DNA from: Paracoccaceae bacterium
GTDB taxonomy: Bacteria; Pseudomonadota; Alphaproteobacteria; Rhodobacterales; Rhodobacteraceae
Direction of reading: 5' to 3'
DNA length: 5,899 nt
NCBI GenBank assembly: GCA_007120685.1
Contig: SKNG01000285.1
Coordinates: forward strand, 1-5,899
Position numbers and translations under genes: made by a program. A model generated the notes under the pieces. The model was not told where the DNA came from, searched no databases, and saw only the letters and a program-made list of their open reading frames with translations. Each line of letters starts with the position of its first letter. Positions within the stretch are counted from its first letter, which is position 1. Below, piece after piece: positions 1 to 5,230 of this stretch.

Positions 1-12
1 CTAGACAGTGTT

Positions 13-39
13 GATGCAGAGTTCCAAAAAAGCTGCATC
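13..39. repeat. 7-bp inverted repeat, possible operator
   Basis: GATGCAG at 13-19 is matched exactly by its reverse complement CTGCATC at 33-39, with an A-rich 13-nt spacer. The arm centres are 20 bp apart, about two helical turns, which would suit a dimeric repressor. It lies about 130 bp before the acyl-CoA dehydrogenase start. No T run follows on either strand, so it is not an obvious terminator. A 7-bp match at this spacing can arise by chance. Confidence 0.3.
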
Positions 40-154
40 CGCATGGCAGCAGGGCGTCGCCCGGCCGGCTGCTCGCCGATGCCACCGCCGCTGCCTTGAT
101 GTCGACACGGCAGGCGAGGACGCGGCGCGCAAGCGATAACCGGCAGAATTGATC

Positions 155-160
155 AAGGGG
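155..160 (+). promoter_or_regulatory. Ribosome binding site of the acyl-CoA dehydrogenase gene
   Basis: AAGGGG lies 8 nt before the ATG at 169. No other ATG, GTG or TTG occurs in this frame between the upstream in-frame stop at 97-99 and position 169, so the start is well fixed. Confidence 0.75.
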
Positions 161-168
161 CAAAAGCC

Positions 169-1335
169 ATGGCCAGTTTCTTCAGTGACGACCAGCACGC
201 GATCCGTGAAAGCATCCTGCGCCTGTGTGCCGGCTTCGGCGACGCCTACTGGAAGGACCGCGACGCCGATGGCCGCTTTCCGCATGAATTCTGCGACGCC
301 ATCGCCGAAGCCGGCTGGCTGGGCATCGCCCTGCCGCAGGCCTATGGCGGCAGCGGCCTGGGTGTTGCCGAGGCGGCGGCCATGGTGCAGGCAATCGCGG
401 AATCGGGTGCCGGCAACGCCGGTTTCGCCTCCATCGCCATCAACATCTTCGGTCTTCATCCGGTGGCCGCTTTCGGCACCGAGGAACAGAAACAGGGCTG
501 GCTGCCGCGCATGATCCGGCGCGAGGATATCGCCTGTTTCGCCGTCACCGAGCCCGATGCGGGGCTGGATACCACGCGGCTGGCCACCACGGCGGCGGAC
601 CGGGGCGATCACTTCCTGCTGCGCGGCCAGAAGATCTGGACCTCTACCGCGCAGGTCGCCAACAAGATGCTGATCATCGCCCGCACCAGCGAGATCGGCG
701 CCACATCCCGGCCCATCGACGGCCTGTCGCTGTTCTATACCGATCTGGACCGGCGCCATGTCGAGGTCCGCGAGATCGAGAAGATGGGGCGGAAATGCGT
801 CGATTCGAACCAGCTGTTCATCGAGGATCTGCCAGTCCCGCGCGCGCATCTGATCGGCGAGCCGGGCAAGGGGTTCCGCTATCTGCTGTCCGGGTTGAAT
901 GCCGAGCGGATTCTGATCGCGGCCTCGTTGGTGGGGCTGGGGCGCTGCGCCCTGCAGCGCGCGGCCGCCTATGCGCGCGAGCGTGTGGTCTTTGGCCGGC
1001 CGATCGGCCAGAACCAGGGCATCCAGCACCCGCTGGCCGAGGCGTGGGCGGAACTGGAGGCCGCCAACCTGATGGCGTTTCACGCCGCAGGGCTGTTCGA
1101 CGACGGCCGGCCCTGCGGGGTCGAGGCCAACGCGGCCAAGTATCTTGCCGGCGAAGCCGCGTTCAAGGCCTGCACAACGGCGGTGATGACGCATGGCGGG
1201 ATGGGCTATGCCAAGGAGTATCATGTGGAGCGCTATCTGCGGGAATCCCTGATTCACCGCATCGCGCCGGTCACGCCGCAGCTTGCCCTGTGCCATATCG
1301 CCGAACAGGCGCTGGGACTGCCCAAGTCATACTGA
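169..1335 (+). CDS. Acyl-CoA dehydrogenase family protein (FAD-dependent)
   Basis: A 388-residue flavoenzyme that should introduce the alpha-beta double bond into an acyl-CoA thioester and pass electrons to electron-transfer flavoprotein; expected to be a soluble cytoplasmic tetramer. Its length is normal for the family. The domains are an N-terminal helical domain (about 1-118), a middle beta domain (about 122-220) with the FAD/substrate motif VTEPDAG at 126-132 and KIWTSTA at 155-161, and a C-terminal helical domain (about 232-385) with RVVFGRPIGQNQGIQ at 272-286 and GGMGYAKE at 343-350. The usual GSD after the TEP motif reads GLD (132-134). The classical catalytic Glu of MCAD-type enzymes (Y-E-G-T) aligns with Pro367 in IAPVT. 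Glu246 in SGLNAER aligns with the catalytic Glu of isovaleryl-CoA and long-chain dehydrogenases and is the likely base. The substrate cannot be told from sequence, and the neighbouring genes give no pathway clue. Family is near certain, specificity unknown. Confidence 0.93.
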   Translation: MASFFSDDQHAIRESILRLCAGFGDAYWKDRDADGRFPHEFCDAIAEAGWLGIALPQAYGGSGLGVAEAAAMVQAIAESGAGNAGFASIAINIFGLHPVAAFGTEEQKQGWLPRMIRREDIACFAVTEPDAGLDTTRLATTAADRGDHFLLRGQKIWTSTAQVANKMLIIARTSEIGATSRPIDGLSLFYTDLDRRHVEVREIEKMGRKCVDSNQLFIEDLPVPRAHLIGEPGKGFRYLLSGLNAERILIAASLVGLGRCALQRAAAYARERVVFGRPIGQNQGIQHPLAEAWAELEAANLMAFHAAGLFDDGRPCGVEANAAKYLAGEAAFKACTTAVMTHGGMGYAKEYHVERYLRESLIHRIAPVTPQLALCHIAEQALGLPKSY

Positions 1336-1373
1336 CCCCGCTTCCGGTTGATCGCTCCCACCGGCGCGGGGTG

Positions 1374-1393
1374 ACGCGCCTTCGAAGGCGCGT
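1374..1393. repeat. Perfect 20-bp palindrome downstream of the acyl-CoA dehydrogenase gene
   Basis: ACGCGCC (1374-1380), TTCGAA (1381-1386) and GGCGCGT (1387-1393) together form a perfect palindrome. As RNA it would fold into an 8-bp GC-rich stem with a four-base loop. It starts 38 bp after the stop codon and ends 2 bp before the next stem-loop. It has no T tract of its own. It could be a transcript-end stabiliser or processing hairpin, or a DNA-binding site; the sequence does not decide between these. Confidence 0.6.
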
Positions 1394-1395
1394 GC

Positions 1396-1421
1396 AAACG
1401 GGCTTTCCAAAGCCCGTTTTT
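1396..1421 (+). terminator. Intrinsic (rho-independent) terminator of the acyl-CoA dehydrogenase gene
   Basis: AAACGGGCTTT (1396-1406) and its exact reverse complement AAAGCCCGTTT (1409-1419) are separated by CC, giving a strong stem. The second arm runs into five T residues (1417-1421). It lies about 60 bp past the stop codon. On the minus strand the stem is followed by only three T residues, so termination in the tRNA direction would be weaker, though a bidirectional role is possible. Confidence 0.85.
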
Positions 1422-1589
1422 CGTCATTGCCCATGCGTCCCGAGCCAATCAACCGGACATCGTGTGACCGGTCGGGGCCCCCTTGTTTTCCGTGCGTGCA
1501 GACCTCCGCGTGGAAACCACCGGCGGTTCCGGGTCGGTTACAGCGTCAGGAAGGTGCGATGCCTTGTTTCTGTCGGATCGATGGAAGAG

Positions 1590-1665
1590 TGGTGCCGCTG
1601 AAGGGACTCGAACCCCCGACCCCATCATTACGAATGACGTGCTCTACCAGCTGAGCTACAGCGGC
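1590..1665 (-). tRNA. tRNA-Thr (anticodon CGT)
   Basis: Read on the minus strand from 1665, the gene has a 7-bp acceptor stem (GCCGCTG with CAGCGGC), a D arm with AGCTGGTAGAG, and an anticodon stem CGTCA/TGATG. The anticodon loop TTCGTAA spans 1634-1628, with anticodon CGT at 1632-1630. A T arm with TTCGAGT follows, then discriminator A (1593) and an encoded CCA (1592-1590). The CGT anticodon reads the threonine codon ACG, which should be frequent in a high-GC genome. The tRNA body is 73 nt, with no intron or extra arm. It is on the same strand as hemY, 230 bp downstream of it. No duplicated 3' end is seen in the window, so nothing suggests its use as an integration site here. Confidence 0.97.
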
Positions 1666-1895
1666 ACTCTTTCCCATCTGGACCGGCCATCAACCGCGCC
1701 ATCGCAAGGCGCCTGCCTCCGGCCAGGCCGATATGTCGCCGCCCGGATGATCGGAACCAACGATCATGCAAAACTGGTCCGAAACCCCGCCAGCGCGACG
1801 CCTGACCGTCTAATCGCTGGCACGGCCCCATGCAAGGGCCTATCGCCCGCATCAGACGCCGGCGTGGACCTGCGGGGCGGACTCCCTGGCCGCGC
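1666..1895. other. Intergenic spacer between hemY and the tRNA-Thr gene
   Basis: This 230-bp stretch has no convincing gene. It holds a 7-bp stem with a 7-nt loop (ATGATCG at 1747-1753, CGATCAT at 1761-1767), a 5-bp stem GGCCC/GGGCC (1824-1840) and a 10-bp palindrome ACGCCGGCGT (1857-1866). None is followed by a T run on the minus strand, so no intrinsic terminator for hemY is evident. The tRNA promoter should lie at about 1670-1720 on the minus strand, but no close match to a consensus -35/-10 pair stands out. Confidence 0.55.
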
Positions 1896-3446
1896 TCAAG
1901 AGCGTGATGGGTCAGACACGGTGTCTTTTTTCTCGGCGTCCGCCGGCTCTGCCGTTGGCTTCACGTCCGCATCCTCGGTTTCTGCGGCGACAGTTTCGGC
2001 ATCGTTTGACGCATCGGACACGGGCTCGGCCTCCTGCGGCGACACCTCCTCTGCCGAGTCCCGAGGCGCCTGCAGGGCACCCACGATCAGCGGCAGCATC
2101 TCGGTACCGGTGGCGCTGGGCCCGGAACTGTCCGGCGGGCGCTTCCAGGTCAGCGTGTCGAAGCTGCCGCAGTTTTCGCAGATCGCCACCCAGCGCGCGT
2201 GGATGTGCTGACAGCTGTCGCACACCCATTGCGGCCCGCGCGGCGCGGTCAGCGCCCGTGCCAGCCAGCCGCGCACCACCGCGTCCTCAGAGCCCTCGCC
2301 GCGTTCGATGGCGGCCATGATCGTCATCGCCCGCTGGCTGGGCGCGGTTTCATGGATATTGCCCATGGCGCGGCGGGCGCCGGGGAAGTCCTCGGCGCTG
2401 ATCAGAAGCTCGGCCCGGGTAAGCTTCGCCTCGTCGCCATCATTGTAGGAAAACAGCTTCTCGAACCGCTTGACCCGCGCTGCCGGCTCCTCGGCCGGTT
2501 CAACCTCGGCAAAGGCCTGCGCCAGCTCCGGATGCGGGGCCAGTTTCCATGCCTTCTTCAGCAGGTTGCCGGCCTGCCGCTTGGCCCCACGCGCCAGATG
2601 CGCGCGTGCTGCCATCACCGCCGCAGGCACCAGCCCCGGCGACAACCGATGCGCCTCGATCGCCAGATCCTGCGCCATGCTGGTGGCACCCTGATCAGCA
2701 TAGACCTGCGCCTGCTGCAAGGCCAGCACGGCATCGCGGCGGTAGAACACGTCCTTCGGCAACCGGCCGCTGCGCTTGACCTCTGAGAGGGTGCGCCGCG
2801 CGCCCTGCCAATCGCCGGTGCGGTTCTGAAGCTGCAACAGCAGATCCTGCGTGCCGCCATGCGCCGGACGCAGGGCCAGCGCCTTTTCGGCCAGCTTGCG
2901 CGCCTTGCCGTCATCGCCCGCCTCGATCTGTTGGCGGAGCAGGCCCTGCACCCCCACGAAGCGGCCGCGATCCTCGGCCAGCAGGGCCTTGTAATAATCG
3001 GCGGCCAGCGCGGTGTTGCCTTTTGCCTGCGCCGCCTGGGCCATCAAGAGATTGGTCAGGGTGCGGTTTTCCAGCAGTTTTTCCGCCTTGCGCCCCTTGG
3101 CAAAGGCCGTCTCGCCCTCGCCGGCGGCCAGCGCCAGAAACCCGTCCGACAGCGCCTCCAGCCCGCGGCGTTTGCGCGAGCGTTCGAAAAAGCGGCTGAT
3201 CGCGGTGTCGTCGCCGTTGATGAAGCGCAAGGTGGCTACCAGCAGGCCGATCAGCTTCAGCAACAACCAGAGCACGAAGACCAACGCCAGCGCCGCCAGC
3301 GCCGCCTGCAACGGGCCCAGGTTCAGTTCCAGGTCGGCCACGGCAATGCGTAGGCCATAGGGGCTGTCCATCAGGCGCTCGGCGCCGAAGGTCAGGCCGG
3401 CGACGGCCAGCAGGAACAGGGCGATCTTCAGAACGGTCCAAAACAT
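1896..3446 (-). CDS. hemY: HemY: inner-membrane TPR protein of heme biosynthesis, with C-terminal zinc ribbon
   Basis: A 516-residue member of the proteobacterial HemY family, which is genetically tied to the late heme pathway but whose exact molecular role is unclear. It is not the unrelated HemY protoporphyrinogen oxidase of Bacillus. Two membrane helices are seen, at about 5-22 and 45-72, followed by a basic patch (RKRRG, 91-95) and a helical TPR-like region at about 96-400 (for example AKGNTALAADYYKALL, 141-156). With two helices the bulk is predicted to face the cytoplasm. After the TPRs comes a four-cysteine ribbon, C409-x2-C412 and C423-x2-C426, then FDTLTWKRPP (429-438). It resembles the rubredoxin-like metal site of LapB/YciM. 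The last 80 residues are acidic, Ala/Glu/Asp/Thr-rich and probably disordered. The gene starts 12 nt after the stop of mic60, with AAGGA overlapping that stop, so the pair is likely co-transcribed and translationally coupled. Family assignment is firm; metal binding is inferred. Confidence 0.93.
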   Translation of the reverse strand: MFWTVLKIALFLLAVAGLTFGAERLMDSPYGLRIAVADLELNLGPLQAALAALALVFVLWLLLKLIGLLVATLRFINGDDTAISRFFERSRKRRGLEALSDGFLALAAGEGETAFAKGRKAEKLLENRTLTNLLMAQAAQAKGNTALAADYYKALLAEDRGRFVGVQGLLRQQIEAGDDGKARKLAEKALALRPAHGGTQDLLLQLQNRTGDWQGARRTLSEVKRSGRLPKDVFYRRDAVLALQQAQVYADQGATSMAQDLAIEAHRLSPGLVPAAVMAARAHLARGAKRQAGNLLKKAWKLAPHPELAQAFAEVEPAEEPAARVKRFEKLFSYNDGDEAKLTRAELLISAEDFPGARRAMGNIHETAPSQRAMTIMAAIERGEGSEDAVVRGWLARALTAPRGPQWVCDSCQHIHARWVAICENCGSFDTLTWKRPPDSSGPSATGTEMLPLIVGALQAPRDSAEEVSPQEAEPVSDASNDAETVAAETEDADVKPTAEPADAEKKDTVSDPSRS

Positions 3447-3455
3447 GCGATGATA

Positions 3456-3460
3456 TCCTT
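3456..3460 (-). promoter_or_regulatory. hemY ribosome binding site overlapping the mic60 stop codon
   Basis: On the minus strand AAGGA (3460-3456) lies 9 nt before the hemY ATG (3446-3444) and shares bases with the TAA stop of mic60 (3461-3459). This supports the chosen hemY start and suggests that ribosomes finishing mic60 can reinitiate on hemY. Confidence 0.75.
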
Positions 3461-5156
3461 ATTCCGTTCCCAGATCGTCCCGCAGGGTTTCCAGCCCTTG
3501 CAGGGCCGTCAGCCGCGCCTGTGCCTGCGCCTTCCACTCCGACAGGACGGCCGTTGATTCCGCGGGCAGCGCCTGCAGCGTTTCCAGCGTCTCTGCGAGC
3601 TGACCCTGCCGCAGTTGCGCCTCGGCGCGAGAAAGCAGCGCGTCGGGGTCGTCGCCATCGCGCGGGGCCAGCGAGCGCGCGCCGGTCTGCTGGCGCAGGA
3701 AGCCGATCACCCGGTCGCCGACCCCGGCATCGGGCGGCGGCGGCGCGGTATTGAGCGCAGCGCGGGCGAGATCCGGAAAACTGTCCTGCAGTGCGCCCAG
3801 CGTCGCCAGGCCGTCGGCAAAGGCGTCCAGCCCCTCGGGCGGATCGGTGACGGCGGCGATATCCTGCAAGGCGGCAGGCTCGGCGGCGCCGCTTTCGGCC
3901 GCCGCTGTCAGCCGGGCCAGCGCCGCGCGGGCGGCGACGCGCTGTTCGACGCGGGCCAGTTCATCAGCCGCATCGCTGATTTCCTGCGCGCGGGTTTCCT
4001 GTTCGGCGCGCGCCTCGGCCATCGCCTCGGCAACCGCTGCATCGATCCGCTCGTCCAGCGCGGCGCCGTCGGCGCCCTCGAGCGCGGTGACGCGCTCGGC
4101 AAGCCGGCTCAGGTCTTCAGTGGCCAGGTCCAGCTCGGGGAGCGCGGCAAGCGCGGATTCGACACCGCCCAGCCGTTCGGCCAGCGACGCAAGCGCCTGG
4201 GTGTTGCCTGCCGTGTCGTCCCGTGTGCCTTCCAGGGCGGTTTCCAGCGCGTCGATACGCGCGTCCGCTTCAGCCGGCAGCGCCGGCGCCGCGTCGGCGG
4301 CGACCCGTTCGACCTGGTTTTCCAGCGCAGCGATACGTTCTTCCAGCGGTTGCAGGGCGCTGTCCACCGAGCTTTGCACCGTTTCAGCCACATCGGCTGC
4401 CGGGTCGGGCGCTGGGCGCTCTTCCAGCGCGACGATCCGTCGTTCCAGTGCCGGGTCGCTGGCCGGCTGCCAGCCTTCGGGCAGGAAATAAAGCACGGCC
4501 CCAGCGCCCAGCCCCGCCGCCACGATACCCCCCAGCAAGGGTGCCATGAACCCGCCGCGCCGGGACGGCGGGGGCGGGGGCATCGCCGGCGCCGAGGGGA
4601 TTGCCCGGTCGGGCTCGTCCTGCTGCGTCTGCGCCGTGGCCTGTGGATCGGTTCCGGCTTGCTCGTCCGTCTGCCCGGTCTGCGCATCGCCTTGAGGGCC
4701 CGAAGACCCAGGGCCTGCCCCGTCCGCCGGCGCCGCGTCGGTGGTGGCAGTCTCGGCGGCATCGGTGCGAGCGGTGTCAGCAGGCTCGGCCGGGGTGGCC
4801 TCGTCCGTCGGCGGCTCGGGCGATGTGGACCCGGGGTCCTGCCCCTCCTCACGTGCGTCAGGCTGCGTGATGGCGGGCTCTGCTGTTTCGTCTTCTCTCG
4901 TACTCGCCGGCTGTTCCACGGCCTCGCCCGGCTCGGCGGCGGGCTTGGCGCCGGTCGCATCGGCGTCGGCGGGTGTTTCGTTTTGCGGTGTGCCGGGGCG
5001 TTCCGACCCGTCAGAGGCGGGTTGCTGGAGGGGGTCCTCAACACGGTCCGTTGCGTCAGGCGGCACGGCCGCAGAAGCGCGGGCGCCGTCCGTTTCCGGT
5101 TGTTCCTGGTCCGCTTCCGCGTCCCTTTTCCCGGAACCTCTTGCCCGTCTTGCCAT
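3459..5156 (-). CDS. mic60: Mic60/mitofilin-family membrane protein
   Basis: A 565-residue protein with the architecture of alphaproteobacterial Mic60, the homologue of the mitochondrial MICOS subunit that shapes cristae junctions; bacterial forms are linked to intracytoplasmic membrane shaping. Residues 1-198 are a low-complexity tail rich in Ala, Pro, Thr, Glu, Asp and Gln, predicted disordered and cytoplasmic, ending in PPPPPSRR (193-200). One membrane helix follows at about 203-225 (GGFMAPLLGGIVAAGLGAGA...). Residues about 233-410 are helical with coiled-coil character and repeated Ala-Leu-Glu segments (IVALEE, IAALEN, IDALET, VTALEG). The C-terminal mitofilin-like domain spans about 400-565 (ARAALARLTAAAESGAAEP at 409-427, then LRQGQLAETLETLQALP at 515-531). 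The coiled coil and C-terminal domain should be periplasmic. The start has a strong GGAGG 5 nt upstream. The position between hemD and hemY matches the known alphaproteobacterial arrangement and is independent support, since sequence identity within this family is low. Confidence 0.9.
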   Translation of the reverse strand: MARRARGSGKRDAEADQEQPETDGARASAAVPPDATDRVEDPLQQPASDGSERPGTPQNETPADADATGAKPAAEPGEAVEQPASTREDETAEPAITQPDAREEGQDPGSTSPEPPTDEATPAEPADTARTDAAETATTDAAPADGAGPGSSGPQGDAQTGQTDEQAGTDPQATAQTQQDEPDRAIPSAPAMPPPPPSRRGGFMAPLLGGIVAAGLGAGAVLYFLPEGWQPASDPALERRIVALEERPAPDPAADVAETVQSSVDSALQPLEERIAALENQVERVAADAAPALPAEADARIDALETALEGTRDDTAGNTQALASLAERLGGVESALAALPELDLATEDLSRLAERVTALEGADGAALDERIDAAVAEAMAEARAEQETRAQEISDAADELARVEQRVAARAALARLTAAAESGAAEPAALQDIAAVTDPPEGLDAFADGLATLGALQDSFPDLARAALNTAPPPPDAGVGDRVIGFLRQQTGARSLAPRDGDDPDALLSRAEAQLRQGQLAETLETLQALPAESTAVLSEWKAQAQARLTALQGLETLRDDLGTE

Positions 5157-5161
5157 TCACC

Positions 5162-5166
5162 CCTCC
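5162..5166 (-). promoter_or_regulatory. Ribosome binding site of mic60
   Basis: On the minus strand GGAGG (5166-5162) lies 5 nt before the ATG at 5156-5154. It is the strongest Shine-Dalgarno match in the window and fixes the start of the long N-terminal tail, which could otherwise be doubted because of its low complexity. Confidence 0.8.
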
Positions 5167-5180
5167 GAATCTACCTGCCG

Positions 5181-5194
5181 CGGGGCAAACCCCG
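5181..5194 (-). repeat. Small hairpin in the hemD-mic60 gap
   Basis: CGGGG (5181-5185) and CCCCG (5190-5194) form a 5-bp GC stem with a 4-nt loop in the 74-nt gap between the hemD stop and the mic60 start. On the minus strand it is not followed by a T run, so it does not look like a full terminator. It sits 15 nt before the mic60 ribosome binding site and could act as an RNA processing or stability element, or be chance. Confidence 0.35.
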
Positions 5195-5230
5195 AGATCG
5201 GCGAGAGCTTATCCGCTGTCTTCTGCAGCC

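Larger units (their letters stand above)
1..168. other. Leader region upstream of the acyl-CoA dehydrogenase gene
   Basis: No convincing gene lies here. Short reading frames exist (for example 14-139 on the plus strand, 41 codons, and an open stretch 1-99 that ends in TGA), but they have no recognisable protein similarity, and the first has no good ribosome binding site. The stretch 1-99 could be the last codons of a plus-strand gene entering from the left; I cannot recognise it. The region holds a 7-bp inverted repeat at 13-39, listed separately, and the ribosome binding site at 155-160. I could not pick out a clear sigma-70 promoter. Confidence 0.5.
1336..1589. other. Intergenic spacer between the acyl-CoA dehydrogenase gene and the tRNA
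   Basis: This 254-bp gap separates two convergent transcription units. Its first third holds the two palindromes at 1374-1421. The rest (1422-1589) shows no convincing gene; the open frames crossing it run into the tRNA or antisense to hemY. No strong T-rich terminator for the minus-strand tRNA is visible close to its 3' end. Confidence 0.6.

Noticed and set aside
14..139. 41-codon plus-strand open frame before the acyl-CoA dehydrogenase gene
   Set aside because: No good ribosome binding site is seen, the product is Arg/Ala-rich without similarity I can recognise, and it is of a size expected by chance.
1..1296. Long minus-strand open frame (431 codons) opposite the acyl-CoA dehydrogenase gene
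   Set aside because: The plus strand here carries clear, ordered acyl-CoA dehydrogenase motifs. The minus translation is Arg/Gly/Gln-rich with no recognisable domain, as expected of a shadow frame in high-GC DNA.
1452..1472. Inverted repeat ACCGG/CCGGT with an 11-nt spacer as a tRNA terminator
   Set aside because: The arms are only 5 bp, the loop is long and no T run follows on the minus strand.
1590..1665. tRNA-Thr as an attachment site for an integrated element
   Set aside because: No repeat of the tRNA 3' end, no integrase gene and no change in composition is visible in the window.
1483..2211. Plus-strand open frame crossing the tRNA and the 3' part of hemY
   Set aside because: It runs antisense through a tRNA gene and the HemY zinc ribbon and tail; it has no protein similarity I can recognise.
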